DNA from: Alviniconcha marisindica
Taxonomy: Eukaryota; Mollusca; Gastropoda; Provannidae
Assembly (NCBI GenBank): GCA_018857735.1
Contig: JABMCL010003913.1
Span: forward strand, 48,366-112,365
Direction of reading: 5' to 3'
Length of the DNA: 64,000 nt
Shown: positions 25,209-38,000 of the stretch, piece after piece
How the letters are laid out: every line of letters begins with the position of its first letter
Position numbering within the stretch: position 1 is the stretch's first letter
Made by a program: the position numbers and the translations under genes
The notes under the pieces: generated by a model
What the model was told of the DNA's origin: nothing
The model's database searches: none
The model's input: the letters and a program-made list of their open reading frames with translations, nothing else

Positions 25209-27213
25209 ACCCAAAAAGAAAAAAAAGAAAAATGAATGATGAATGGACCCAAACACACTTATGCAAGTCGAAAAACTGCAGATTTACAAGGAAGCATTTA
25301 AGAGAACATGCGGCAACAAATTTAATGATTTAAACAGATGCTCTCACCCAGGCTGCTTTGACTGATTTAGCTTTGAAGCTCCATAAAATATATTATCAAG
25401 CACTGAATGTAAATGAGAATGACATTTGCTAAAATGAAATCATGCAACATAACTCTAAGGAAATTGAGACACAGACTGGGACAGATGACAAACAAATGGA
25501 CAGATGACAAACAAATGGACAAACAATAAAGCAGTTGAAGACACTGGAGCATACTATTCCATATTTTGATTTATTTTATATACACACAAATGAACATAGA
25601 CTTAGAGGGCACACTAGGGCTGACAGGAAAAAGCATAAAGATGAAATTATGATATATGTAGGTATACAACTCTGTTAACTAATAACATTTTCTCTGGCAA
25701 GATTGTTAGCAACAATTTGAGGGGCATTTCTTAAAGGCCCAGGCAACAGAAGTGTTTGCTGAAGTGTGAAATGCATTATTAGCAAAGGCTGGCCACTGGG
25801 AAGAGACTTGTGTTCCTTAGTCTTTAAACTGAGACCTTACCCACTGGGTGAGACTGTTAGAGATAAAACACCCAGAAACAAAAAATGGAAAAAGAAAAAA
25901 AGAAAAATTTTCTCTCTTGAAAGGTGACTGCAAACATGCAGCAATAACAGTTCAGAATAATTAAGCTGGCAGCAGTAATGCACTGACTGAGACTAACACT
26001 GTGTAACAGATGTAATGTCTTTTTCTCTTCCTCTTCTTCTTTTTATATATATTTTTTTTAACATCACAAAACACCAATGACAGCATTTCCCTGTTCTGCA
26101 TGGACCAGTAATTGACTTTAAGTTTAACTCACCATAAAACAAAAGAATTTATGAAGCAATGCTTGTTTTAAACTCATTACGAGAGAAGCAATTTCTCAAC
26201 ACACAAAGTAACAAAATGTTATCTACCAGTACCACTTATAAAACAGTGTCACACAAGAGGCTGTCCTGACTGATTAAAAAAAAAGAGACAATAAAACATA
26301 TAGAACTTCTAAGAAATCTGACAATCTAACACAAGAATAATGATCTATTGTGTTTAAGAACCATCTATTTTGCCTCCAGAAACATCTAAAAAGAAAAAGA
26401 AAGCTCAATTTCAAACTTTGTTTTACAAAACGAAGTTTGAGAAACATTTTATTCTACTATACAACAGTCTACTGAACTTGCATTCAAACCAAATGATCAT
26501 ATATGCTCCTGCTTTACTTTCATAGCTAAAATTAAAATTTTAAAACTGTGCCGGTCCCTTGTGCAAGTTTCACCCATTTTTCAACATAAACTGATCCACT
26601 GAACAGATTTACAGTACACTTCAAAACAGCACTGTTGAGAGTGATCTCATTTCAAACAAACATACTGGATTTTTTAGCTCATAAACTGTTACCATAATGC
26701 AAAATGTTATAACCTGCATTAATCTATTGAAAGGTGCCTGCAAGTGCAAGGATGAAAACACTCAAATATACTTGGGGAAAATGCTCACTCACTTCAACTT
26801 TCTCATTCAGAGCATACTACCAACTCTCCCAGTTACTGTCTACCTTCTGTATTTTTTAAATAGTTTTTCTTCTTCTTTGAGAGCTGTTCACCATCAACAT
26901 TGTGAGGATTCTGACATGTATTTTTATGTCAGTTTTGATGTGCTTCTAATGAGTTCAACCTGCTGTAAGTTTTCCCCCCCTTTTCACATAACATCTTTTG
27001 AAACTGATCTTTCATATATATATATATATAACTTCTCTTTTTAACAGATCTTTCCTGTAACTTCTCTTTTGTAATATTTTAACTAGAAAGTCTACTGGTA
27101 AGCTGCTTTGGTTATAGAAAATCACAAAACTCACACATAGAAAACAGAAGTGTCTACTCAATAACATCACACACAGGGAGCTGAAGAAAGCAGATGATCA
27201 AAGGAGTACTTAC
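24665..27213 (-). other. Intron 5 (2.5 kb)
   Basis: AT-rich intron with a 27-base poly-C tract (25182-25208), a duplicated 20-bp unit near 25490-25520 and a short TA repeat near 27016. Nothing else is recognisable. Confidence 0.8.
25182..25208. repeat. Poly-C tract, 27 bases
   Basis: The longest of many C or G homopolymers. Others of at least 17 bases are at 5514-5534, 5923-5943, 8933-8950, 18022-18041, 36924-36942, 37637-37654, 39568-39588, 40596-40613, 41625-41641, 42309-42332 and 53096-53119. Confidence 0.95.
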
Positions 27214-27318
27214 TTCGGTTGTTGGCAGCCTTTGCTGCAGCAGATGACTTTCCTAGACTGTTGACACGTAAAATCTCTGAGATTTCATCCGCTTGGTCTG
27301 TATGTACCGCATGCACCC
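27214..27318 (-). CDS. DOK7: Dok-7-like docking protein, coding exon 5 (end of PTB domain, residues 183-218)
   Basis: This exon encodes the last strand and the C-terminal helix of the PTB domain. Acceptor CAGGTGCAG leads into GVHAVHTDQADEISEILR, which corresponds to the human AGVFFLSSAEGEQISFLFD. The amphipathic helix (DEISEILRVNSL) is the normal end of PTB folds. The frame fits exon 4 (G plus GG) and ends one base into codon 218, with donor GTAAGT at 27213-27208. The length is 105 nt. Sequence identity is lower than in exon 4, but phase, order and motif all agree. The alanine-rich tail (SSAAAKAANN, residues 207-216) is probably a linker to the disordered region encoded by the next exon. Confidence 0.88.
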
Positions 27319-27856
27319 CTGCACCTGAGTCAAAGCAGTTCCGCCACACAAGTCACAATCAACAAGGACAGTATGTTTTAATTTTCTGTGAAGTAGAATA
27401 CCAGCATATCAGCATGGAGGGGTGTTGGCTGTGGGGGGACAGGGATGGGTATTACAGCAATGCAGTTTTCCCCATCTTCTTTTTTCTTTTTTGATTATGT
27501 TTTCCTTCTCTCTCAATCCAAGCATACAGTACACCCTATCCCTTCCAGGACACAATCACAAGCCTTAATTTAAATGTGAGCAAGTGCTCTTTGTACGTTT
27601 TTACAATAATCCCGCCCTGGTTATCAGATCCATGCAATTTCATTACTGTACTGTTAGTAACCTGGGAACCAGAGCAGACGACGCTTTTGTTTTGAAGCAC
27701 TGCGTGTTGCGTAACGCCACATGGCCTTCTCACAGCCGACCGGCAATAGCCGCTGGTGTGCGCCATTTTCAAATCTGTTTACTCCCTTAATATTTTGACC
27801 GCTTGTTTGTTTACCTACTCTTTGTTTACCTAGTCCTTTTTGTGCACCAAGCCATG

Positions 27857-28824
27857 TGTAATATAATTTGGCATCTTAGAATGTTTATTTAGATCTTATT
27901 TAGATGCAGGATCGAGCTTAATCAGTAGCCGATGCCTCTCTGGGTCCATTCCTTTTATAGCCGTCGTCTGCATGGCGCGTTCTGTTTATGAATAGGCCTA
28001 CTAGTGAATAGTAGTGAATCGTTGTTTTGACTCGATTAAAGTAATACTGTGTCGATCAATGCTTTGTCGTATAGTATTTTGCTTAGCTGAATTCATGTTT
28101 AGTGTTTATTTTGGGTTGAAATTAACTTATTAAGTATTGTGTACTGTAGAAGCTAAGTTGTATTCATAGACTACTTGGTATCACTATCAGCGCTGCTGCG
28201 ACTAAAATAACGCGCCCCAGGCGAAAGTTCGCACCGATTGTTTTAGTGCTAGTCTTTGAGTGTGTCTTGCTTCTCTTACAGAGCGTTGTATTGTAATTGT
28301 TATGTACCATTTTAACCGTGGGAGGTGCTCTTTATTCTGATGTAAGTTTTATTGACAGTTATATTTTGTACATTGTGTTAGTTGTGATTTAGTTGTACGC
28401 ATCTGCTTATAGACAGGTGCAAGCCATGCTTCCCACTCCTGTTGTAAATTAAATAAGTCATGTGTGTACATTTTGTTTATACGGTTTAAAAGGTTGTAAC
28501 TGTAGCTTTTATTTGATGTATTTCATGTTTTAATTAGTTTAGTTATTGTTGAGGAAATGTATTTGTGCGGGCCAAGGAAACACAATAGTCAGCCATTTTG
28601 TGGTCCAGAGGGCCGATTTCATTGTAACGATAGCGTGTGTTCCTTGCGGCCCGCGCAGTTCTCTTATCTATGCGCGCGTGTGAGGATTTTGGGTGTGCTG
28701 AGAAGTTGTCTGCTGATGTAGAATAAAATCTGATTGCTGCCGTTCGCCTGCTGTGGTCTCCATTTCGACAGACTCCACTGCCTGTGTCCTGTCCTGTTCT
28801 ATGCTCCACCCCCACTCCATTACA
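27857..28824 (+). mobile_element. Possible solo LTR or retroelement end (left border uncertain)
   Basis: The segment ends CTCCATTACA, preceded by AATAAAATCTGATTGCTGCC about 100 bp earlier. That is the polyadenylation-signal plus U5 layout common in LTRs. It is locally richer in CG than the intron around it. I could not identify a matching TGT start or target duplication, so the left border is a guess. Confidence 0.3.
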
Positions 28825-29666
28825 TAAAAAAGAAAAGAACATTTAAGTCAAAGAAACCAAATGACCATCACCACCAAAAAAAATGAATAAAAATATGAAC
28901 ATTCTGCATCAGAAAAAAGACGAAGTCACGAACAGCAATTGCTCAGCTGACTTGCGATGAAGACTGAAAAAAATAACTTATTATTTTTCAAACTCTGTGA
29001 CCTTAAAAAGGGCCATGGTCACCAGAAAATGCATGAAATGGAGAATTTTAATAAAATAACCTCACTTGAAGCTAAATGGTATCTGAACAAACAGGGAAGT
29101 ACCAACACATTTTTCTGCAAGCCCAGTCACAGATCCATTATTTCCCTTTGTACATCCCAACACAATCTTGTCTGAGACTATAATTATGCATGTCACAACT
29201 GTAGGAATTTGACCAACTCAACCAGGTCAAACTTGCTAAGATGACACAACTGTCTTTTTTGGCCTTCTGACATCACTGTAACCTTGAAATCAGGTCACAG
29301 TTGCAGGTATGACTGAGGAAAACTCAATGGAAGTTATCACCAATACATGAGATTGCCAAGATCTGTTTTAAATTTCTGGAAAAAGCCAACATAATGGTTT
29401 CTGAAACACAGCTGTCTGCCCACTGGAACTTCGTGGAAGCATGTCAGATACCTCCATTAAACAGAATCCAAAGTCACAAAAAATGCCTTTTGTGTTTGAT
29501 CTTGTCCATGAATACAACCATCATTCAAAGCTTGGCAAGGTCAAGGTTAATGAAAATGGTAGGAGTGGGTAAAGCTTAATAAGGCTGATAAACACCAACT
29601 TACTGCAAAGTTTAAAAGTTGTTGCTTTGACAGAAAACTTCAATCTCTGCTAGACAGCCAGACTAC

Positions 29667-29846
29667 CACTTGGGAGAACATGGACCTGCAGCAGTTCTCA
29701 CTATCACTTGGGAGAACATGGACCCAGAGTTCTCCCTAACACCTGGCAGAACATGGACCCATAGGCATCCTCACCAACATTTGGGAGGATATCAACCTGC
29801 AGTTCTCACTAACACTTGGGAGAACATGGACCTGCAGGAATTCTCA
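29667..29846 (+). repeat. Degenerate minisatellite, about 40-bp unit, near exon 4
   Basis: CACTTGGGAGAACATGGACC and variants recur five times. The array ends about 60 bp before the donor end of exon 4. Confidence 0.75.
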
Positions 29847-29907
29847 TCTCATGAACACAACAAAATTTGGAAAGGAAACCAAAGAAGGAACCTGCAGAGA
29901 TTCTCAC

Positions 29908-30117
29908 CTTTTCCACACCGGGAACCGCCCTCAAAGCAGAACTTCCCATCCACAGCACCATAGCGCCTGAGGTCAGCAACGTTCCAGCACTGCAGGATGC
30001 GTGGAGGGACCTGGGCGGTGATGCAGAACTGGGTGCCATGGATCAGCAAGTTAACGCCTTCCAAAGGGATGCGACTACCTGAGGGGACCTTCACCGGCTG
30101 AACAGGGAACTGGAACT
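29908..30117 (-). CDS. DOK7: Dok-7-like docking protein, coding exon 4 (PTB domain, residues 113-183)
   Basis: This exon encodes most of the PTB (IRS-type) domain. Acceptor CTGATGCAG precedes 30117 and donor GTGAG follows 29908. The strongest match to vertebrate Dok-7 is DLRRYGAV...FCFEGGSRCG (residues 161-181; human DLRRYGAV...FIFEGGTRCG). Arginines 163, 164 and 179 line up with the PTB arginines of human Dok-7 (about R158, R159 and R174) that contact the phosphotyrosine ligand in MuSK, so phosphotyrosine binding is probably kept. The length is 210 nt against about 201 nt in human, with identical phases (2-base start, 1-base end). A decayed minisatellite of about 40 bp lies just beyond the donor, inside the following intron. 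Confidence 0.92.
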
Positions 30118-30616
30118 CTGCATCAGACAGTAAAAGTGGTTCTCAACAGAGAGAATACATAGCAGACATCATTTTGTCTATGAATATCACTCTATTAAAA
30201 AATACAATGATACCATCAACTGCTTCTTCTGCATCAGTTCATTTAAAATAAAAAAATTGCGCTAGTTTAGTAAAAATGCTGATGGGAATTTAACATTACT
30301 TAAAAATGTGTTTAAAGGAACATTAAAAAGACAAAGAAAAAAGGGACATACAATACATGTATGCTGCTTTGACCTGAAGGAGTACCATCCATCCTTAGTG
30401 ATGTGATGAACAGTGAATGGCATAGCAATCAGTAATCACAGAATCAGGTAAGTCTGTTGTGTGTATACATTATAATATGTATACTCCACCATGGGAAAAG
30501 AATGATTTAATTTATGCAATTCCAGTCAAAACAGAAGTCATCAGTAAACAAATTCATGCGATTGTATGAATTTATTTATATCACCATGACAGTCCCGTCA
30601 GAATCTTCAAAAAGAG

Positions 30617-30690
30617 AGTAAGTAAGTAAGTAAGTTGGTGTTTTACGCCCAGTCAACCGGTAAGGTTATATCAGGGCGATACACATCTGA
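30617..30690 (+). repeat. TAAG-tailed short repeat, copy 2
   Basis: Same arrangement as copy 1, followed by GGTTATATCAGGGCGATA, which copy 3 shares. It lies 500 bp upstream of exon 4 in gene orientation. Confidence 0.65.
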
Positions 30691-31616
30691 TATTATATAT
30701 TTAATTTTTAATAATGTGTATGTCTTAAAATGGATCTATATACAGCTTTAAAACCATGCTTAAAAGGTGAATATCACAAACATAACTAAAAATGATCTCA
30801 AATTTAGATTTTTCAAAAAATATTAATTTCTTTCAAAAAGTTAAAAATCTTCTCAGGCAAAATATCCTGAAACAATATACCTAGTGACTGAGCTGTAAAG
30901 TGGCTCTCTCTCATTTCAATAAAATCTGAACACGTAAGTAAAATATGTTTTATGGTTAAATGTTATCACATCCGATGCACACTGGCGGTTACTCACCTTC
31001 AATAAAAAGGAATGAGTAATAAAAGAATGGCCAATGTGCAATCGGGCCATCACAGTCTCTTCTTTTCTGTTTGTCTGAGGACAAACAATACATTCTTTTA
31101 GCACTGGAAATATCTGGTGTAATTTATTTTCCAGGAACTCATCCCACTCAGACTGCCACAGTGCTAAAAGAGAGAGTGGACATTAGAAAAAGAAAAAGGA
31201 AGTCACATTCACCCATATACCGCCCCACCCCCTCCACAAAAAGCAGAACTCTCCCTGAGGCAATGAATTCAGAACAAATTCCATGTGCCCATGTGGTTCA
31301 ACCCCTGACATTCACTCTCCTTTCAATTTGTCAGCGCCAGATGACCTCGACAGCCATCACAGGCCAGATGACCTCAGGCAGCCAGCACAGGCGACACCCC
31401 CCCCCCCCCCCTCCCACCTCTCCCTTGCGCTGCCAGTGCCAAGTGTTGGCCATTAGCACAGGATATGATTTGACAACCATATGCAGGGCAAATCTGCACG
31501 CCTATTTCCACGCTGACGGCCCACCGCTATGCATCAGACAGTGGGGGAGAGAAATGATCTGATATGGGTTCCATATGGCAGCAGCTGGCGCGATTTCGGT
31601 GGTCTGGCATGTCTAC

Positions 31617-31618
<2 letters not shown>

Positions 31619-31679
<61 letters not shown>
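31619..31679. repeat. GT microsatellite
   Basis: Uninterrupted (GT)n of about 61 bp. Confidence 0.97.
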
Positions 31680-31680
<1 letters not shown>

Positions 31681-32396
31681 ACGGGCGCAGCGCCTGTTGG
31701 AACACATAAATGCAGACCTGCATCTGTAAAGTGGATACCGTGTCCATGGGTGGCCCAGAAGCATCATGACACAAATTCCTCCTCTTTTCTTTTTCACCAA
31801 ATAAAACCTGTACCCCATTCAGCTGAATACTTCACTATTGACTAATTTAACCACTTTGTACAGATATAAATGCATAAATACACATCTTAAAAATAAAAAA
31901 TAAAAAGAAGAAGAAGAAGAAGAAGCAGATAAAAATGCCAGTGCAGAGTGCTGAGGTGCAATCAGGCACAGAGCAGTTTATTCACGCAGTCAGTACAGTT
32001 GACAAATCTCTCTGTCATCTAATGCTATGTAATGTTACAGCAAGCCACAGGTAAAATTCAAATTATGAGTTTAAGCTGTCCAGAGTTTAAGCTGTCCAGC
32101 CACTATATATAGGTAGCAGCCAAAGCCATTCAGAACAGTCCGATTTCCAAGGACTGCTCAGCTGCTCAATACGTCAATTCAGCTTTTGAGGAAGAGCTGT
32201 CAGGAGCACACATTAAAAGTAGTCCAAGGAGGGACAACCCTGTACCTTTCATTTCCTAATTGCTTTTTCAGTCTTAAAGGGTATCTTTCTTTCACTCCAT
32301 CTATGTTTTTCCAGTCCTAAACTGTAGTTTTTTTGTTTGTTTGTTTATTCACTGTCTCTGCTTTTTCTTCTTGTTTTTTCTTTCAGTCCTTGAATG

Positions 32397-32462
32397 ATAC
32401 TCGCCCTGATATAACCGTAATGGTTGACTGGGCGTAAAACACCAAGTTACTTACTTACCTTG
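32397..32462 (-). repeat. TAAG-tailed short repeat, copy 3 (inverted relative to copy 2)
   Basis: Read on the minus strand it gives the TAAG run, then TTGGTGTTTTACGCCCAGTC and GGTTATATCAGGGCGA. With copy 2 it forms an inverted pair enclosing about 1.7 kb. Confidence 0.65.
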
Positions 32463-32479
32463 AATGGTAGCTTTCATAA

Positions 32480-33610
32480 TCTACTCCCTCTGCCTCTTAC
32501 CTGGTAGTTTTCCTTTTCTCCTTTTGTGTTGTTTTTTTCCTTAGATTTTATTATTATAATTTTATTATTATAAAAAACAAAACAAAAACAAAAACAAACA
32601 AAACAACAACAACCCCACACCATTTTCGTCTTTAACAGGTAGTTTTCTTTTTACTCCCTCTATTTTTCATCCATATTGAATCATAGTTTTCTTTTACCCC
32701 CTCTGCCATTTTTCAGCCCTTTATTGGTAACTTTGTGTTACTCTCTAGTTTTCTTACTCCCTCTGCCATTTTTTTGTCCTTAACTTGTAGTTTTCTTTTA
32801 CTCCCTTTGTCTTTTTTCAATTCTATATTTTACATTTTATTTTTCAGTCCTTAACTGGCATTGGTAACATTTTATTTTTCTGTCCTTAACTGGCAGTTTT
32901 CTTTTACTCCCTTTTTTTCTTTCAGTCCTGAACTGGTTGCCTTTTTCAATCCCTAATCCTTTTTTTCCAATTCCTTCTTAACTGGTACTTTTCTTTACTC
33001 CTGCTGCCTTTTTTTCTGTCCTTAACTGGTACTTTTCTTTTAGCCCCTCTGCCTTTTTTTCAGTCCTTTATTAGTAACTTTGTTTTACCCCTTCTGCCTT
33101 TTTCCCAGTCCTTAACTGGTAGTTTTACTCCCTCTGCCTTTTCAGTCCTTTATTAGTAACTTTGACCCCTTCTGCTTTTTCCCAGTCCTTAACTGGTAGT
33201 TTTACTCCCCGTGCCTTTTCAGTCCTTTATTGGTAACTTTGTTTCACCCCTTCTGCTTTTTCCCCAGTCGTTAACTGGTAGTTTTAGCCCCTCTGTCTTT
33301 TTTCAGTCCTTTATTGGTAACTTTGTTTTACCCCTTCTGCCTTTTTCCCAGTAGTACTTTGTTTTACCCCTTCTGCCCTTTTCCCAGTCCTTAACTGGTA
33401 GTTTCACTCCTTCTGCCTTTTCAGACCTTTATTGGTAACTTTGTTTGACCCCTTCTGCTTTTTTCCCCAGTCATAAACTCACAAACTGGTAGTTTATTCT
33501 CCCTGCCTTTTTTTCTGTCCTTTATTGGCAACTTTGTTTTACCCACTTTTTCTGTCCTTAACTGGTCCTTCTCTTTTACTCCCTCAGCCTTTTTTCAGCC
33601 CTTAAATGGT
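32480..33610 (+). repeat. Degenerate pyrimidine-rich tandem repeat of about 1.1 kb
   Basis: Alternating blocks such as CAGTCCTTAACTGGTAG, TTTTACTCCCTCTGCC and CCTTTATTGGTAACTTTG recur dozens of times with a 40-90 bp spacing. The strand is strongly C/T-biased. Confidence 0.8.
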
Positions 33611-33772
33611 ACATTTATATGCAGGTTGCTTAAGCAGGACATCATTAGACCTTTTTTTGGAGACATTTGACATTTTCGGCTTTTAGTATCACAAGGACAT
33701 AACAAAAGTCATGTCTGGCAATATGTATCAGTTACAAATCACTAAGCAGTTAAATATTTTGCCAACATTATT

Positions 33773-34036
33773 ATTGATTGCTTTTATATAGCACTATTCT
33801 CTGCTCGCAGACTCACACTGCTCTTGTCATATGTGATTCTGAATGAGTGACTAGCCTTTTTATAGTGCATCTTGAATATATCCACTCAAGTGGTACACTT
33901 GCTGATCATCAGGAAATAAGAGACAGCACAGAAAGTTGACCCTGGAGAAAAATATTCTCCCCCTGTTCTTGCCAGGACTTGTACCCCAGACATTTCCATC
34001 AGGAGTCTGGTGCTCAACCACTGACCGATCCAATTG
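33773..34036 (-). mobile_element. tRNA-headed SINE, family 1, copy B (internally deleted)
   Basis: Both ends match the other family-1 copies: the tail near 33773 with TATATAGCACTATTCT, and the head near 34036. About 200 bp of the central body, present in the other copies, is missing. The tRNA-like head is strongly diverged. It sits about 70 bp from the near-palindrome at 34108-34210. Confidence 0.7.
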
Positions 34037-34107
34037 TTATTTTTAGATTAAAGCAGTACATCTAGCCTGTCAGTGTTTCTTTCTTTCTTTATCAGAGCAC
34101 TGTCCCA

Positions 34108-34210
34108 AATTAAGGATACTTAATCCTTAAATTGCTGGACAGGGACAAGTACTGTCACAGTGACAGTACTTGTCCCTATCCAGCAATTTAAGGATTAGAT
34201 ATCCTTAATT
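34108..34210. repeat. Near-perfect 102-bp palindrome (hairpin)
   Basis: Two 51-bp arms (34108-34158 and 34160-34210) are reverse complements with three mismatches and a one-base centre (A at 34159). The central part, GGGACAAGTACTGTCAC, is perfectly mirrored. It has no flanking element that would explain it. Confidence 0.9.
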
Positions 34211-34403
34211 TTCACTTGAAAGATGAAAGAAAACTGAAGAAATTTCAAAGTTCTGATTTTTCTGACAGCCTTGTTCTCTACCAGGAAAGAATAGTAAGAC
34301 TGAATGACATATCATAGTTCATGGCAACCAGAGTAGGAAAAAAACCCACCAAAAAACCTGCTCAGTATGTTCTGTATTGTGTCCTTAGTCATGTGACTTT
34401 CAG

Positions 34404-34507
<104 letters not shown>

Positions 34508-34975
34508 GAGAGAATAAATTACACATCCTGAGTTCTCTCTGCCCCTCTTCACTGCTATCAATCCATCCCCAGCCCCCTACCCAAAGGGTAATTTTCTGTA
34601 TCTGAATATGCTAGACAGTGATTACAAAAATGGCTTTTTGCCAACAGACAGCACTCTGAATCAGGATGTGTCCACACCAAATGGGATGGCACATAGATAC
34701 ACACAGTCACACACATACTGTCACACACACACACACATATGTGCAGCCCTCCCCTTACAATTGAATAAATTTCAAACAAACTTTCGGGGCCCCCTGTCAT
34801 TTATTTGTGAGAAAGTTTAAACATCTCCCCTCAGTTGCCAGCACCAACAAACTGTGGAACAGCTTAAAGGAAGCTGTGCTTTACTCATGTTCAAACAGAC
34901 CACCTATAAAGCAGGAAATACAGTGGATTTACCTGCTGTGATAAAAGCCTTGGACAGTAGGAGCTCTGCCACAAT

Positions 34976-34984
34976 TATATATAT

Positions 34985-35033
<49 letters not shown>
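34976..35033. repeat. TA microsatellite
   Basis: (TA)n with one AA interruption. Confidence 0.95.
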
Positions 35034-35035
<2 letters not shown>

Positions 35036-38000
35036 TCTCTTGAGTTGAAAGGTTTCCACAGGAGAAACAAAAAACAAAACACAAAAACAAAGAATGAAAC
35101 AAAAAAGGAACATTCAGCAAGTGTCAACCTGGTGGCATTTGAATGATATTTAAAATGAAACTCAAAAGTCTGGGGAAATCGAGCAATCAGTAGGTGTAAC
35201 CTTCAGTCTGAATGTGTTGTTATGTCAAAATATGTTTGCAAACAGTGTAAAGATCTGGAAACTACCTTTCGACTTATTGCAACACACAGACAGACAGACA
35301 GACAGATGCACATGAGGGGGAACAAATGGTCCCTCCCTTCTCTAAATTCTGCCAGAAAACTAATCTGAGCAGACTCCTTCCCGCGTACCCCCTGCACTCA
35401 CAGGTTTAGGTGCTCCTGAAGTGACAACTGTGCTTGAAACTGGAATTATTTTTTTTAAACAAAAGAAGAAAAAGAGAGAAAAAGTAAAAACAACTGTGCC
35501 TGGTTAATGCAGCAGCGCCTTTAAATGACAAATGCCCATGGTTTTCACACCCTGTGGTAGTAACCTCCCTGATTTAAACACCGGGCGAGAAGTGAACCAG
35601 TGATGTGAACCAGTGATGCACGGGACATCAGATGGGATGCACCTTAAGCACAGGGGAGGTACAGAATGAGATTGACTGCACAATGAATAACGCCTGGAAA
35701 TTCTCCTTGACAGGTATGCATCTTTATTTTTTTCTACCGATGTTTACAAAAAAAGAAAGAAAAAAAGGTGAGCAGATACAACAGCTGCTGCATTGCTTCC
35801 AAACTGCTGCGATTGTTAAATTTTAAAGGCACAACAGAAGGCTTGCCCTAGGAGTACCAGGGAGAAGACTTGTAAAATGACTAGTGACTTGAGGTGCGAA
35901 GTGTGGGCTGTTGCTGCCAGGATGCAGAATGGCCACATCCTGCGCTGCGGAATGGGAAATGGAATTCGAGCTTTTGACTTATCTCTTATGACATATTTCT
36001 TCTTTACCTGAACTACCCCCCCCCCACCCCCCCCCCCACCCCCCAATCCCGATCACCCATGATTCAAACCTGCTCTACATGTGGCAGTGTCTGATATAAC
36101 AGGTGAGAACTGCAGGTAACATATTACCCCCCCCCCAACCTGCCAAAAATAAAACACCCTCCTGCCCTCTCCTTTCAGCATACCCCCCCTCCCCCCCCCA
36201 ATTTGTAAAAAAAAATCCCTCCTCCCATCTCCAGTACTTTCTTTTCAGCATATCCCCTCCAAAACACACACACACACACAAACAAAACAGAAAAACTAAA
36301 TCCTCCCCTCTTGCCAGCACTTCCTTTTCAGTGTCTCTGACTCCATCAAAAATATTTCATGTCAGTTAACTGTTTCGGTCTACTCGTTCACACTTGACTG
36401 ATAATTGACTTGTAACACTCAATCAACCATGACGGTCTGATCCGGGCAAATATTCATAAAGAGCGACAATAACTGAATAAAAAATATTTTGGTAAAGGGG
36501 AAGAAGTTTGTATACCTCTCAGAAACTGAAATGTTAAGCAAGGATTAAGTTAACTCTATTATCAGATACATGTCAAAGGTTCTTTGGGCCCCACATTAAT
36601 CTTTTCATACTGTAACACACAGCACATGTGCAGTAAATGACTAGTGGATCTTGCACACCACACCACAAAACTTTACGATTCCGAACATCATCACGCAGGG
36701 GGGTGGGGTGGGGGGGAGCACACAGGCACACACACACACACAAAAAGCATCTTCTTCTATTTCCTGCTGTGAGAAATGGGAAGAGGAAATGGCTCTTAAC
36801 TTATTTATATCCCCCTCATTTGAAGGGCTCCCCCTCTCCACCATGACTCAAACCTACTCCACATGTGGTGGTGGCGCCTTTGATAGAACAGGTGAGCATG
36901 AGGTTAGTTATCTCACACTCACACCCCCCCCCCCCCCCCCCCAAGAAAAAAGAAAAAAGATGAGCCAAGTTTCATTCCCAGTAAGGACTTCCTGGTCCAT
37001 CACCTCACAACTTCTGTGTTGAAAGAAACTTCAAATTCTCAATTTGAAGTGTGTGTGTGTGTGCGAGTGTGCGTGTGTGTGCACTAGATGCTAGAATGCA
37101 GGGTTGGGCAGGGTTTCACTGAAGGGGTATTTATTTATATATTTATGGGTAGGGTTTCACTGAAGGGGTATTTATAAAATGTATTTAATAAAATTTTGAA
37201 GAAGAAGGGTGGGAAAACAAGTTACAAGATATTATGTAAGCAAGATTAAAATAAACAAGATCAAAACAAACAAAAAATAAAATAAGATGTTAGACTATAC
37301 AACTTAGAATTTTTTGTGGTAGTAATAAACAAACCGCATAATACTGTGTAACTCAAGATTTATACTTATTTGTAATTTTGCTCTTTATCATTATTTTTGT
37401 CTGGTAAACTGAAAAACGCTATATGTACAAAACAATAAATGAACAAGAGTTTTTTTTAAATGGCATGTGAAAAAAAGCAGCAGCATGAAAACCTGATAAT
37501 AAAACAAACAAAAATATCACACACACAAACAGCAAGAACAAAATGCAGGTGTTGGGGACAAAAAAAGAAGGCACAATTCAGCATGGGGACAAAAAAAGAA
37601 GAAGGCACAATTCAGCTGTTGTTTCAACTCAGAACACCCCCCCCCCCCCCCCCCACTTCCATCGAGCAGGAAACACCAAGACACCAGGGGAAATATTCGA
37701 AAAAGAAACGCAACGCCCACGGAGGAGAGAGAAATGTCGATGGGAAAACCTTTTCCTGACGTTATTGTGCACACAAACGTCTGCAGCGAGAGTAACAAGC
37801 GACGACATGATAGCAGAAAATCTGTCTACGCTATCGTCCTCGCGAACTCATTTGCGTCAAACGTCTAATCTATCATGGCTAACCCACTGAGATGAAACGC
37901 ATCAGCTAAAGGCCAGCATTTTTGCCGTGACATTTCGCTCATTTCCCAACACACCATGTAGGAACGTCGCCGGCCCCAGCAGACTCCTCGTCGAAGCGCA

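Larger units (their letters stand above)
27319..29907 (-). other. Intron 4 (2.6 kb)
   Basis: This holds a candidate LTR-like segment ending near 28824 and a degenerate 40-bp minisatellite next to exon 4. About 28.85-29.65 kb is AT-rich sequence with nothing recognisable. Confidence 0.75.
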
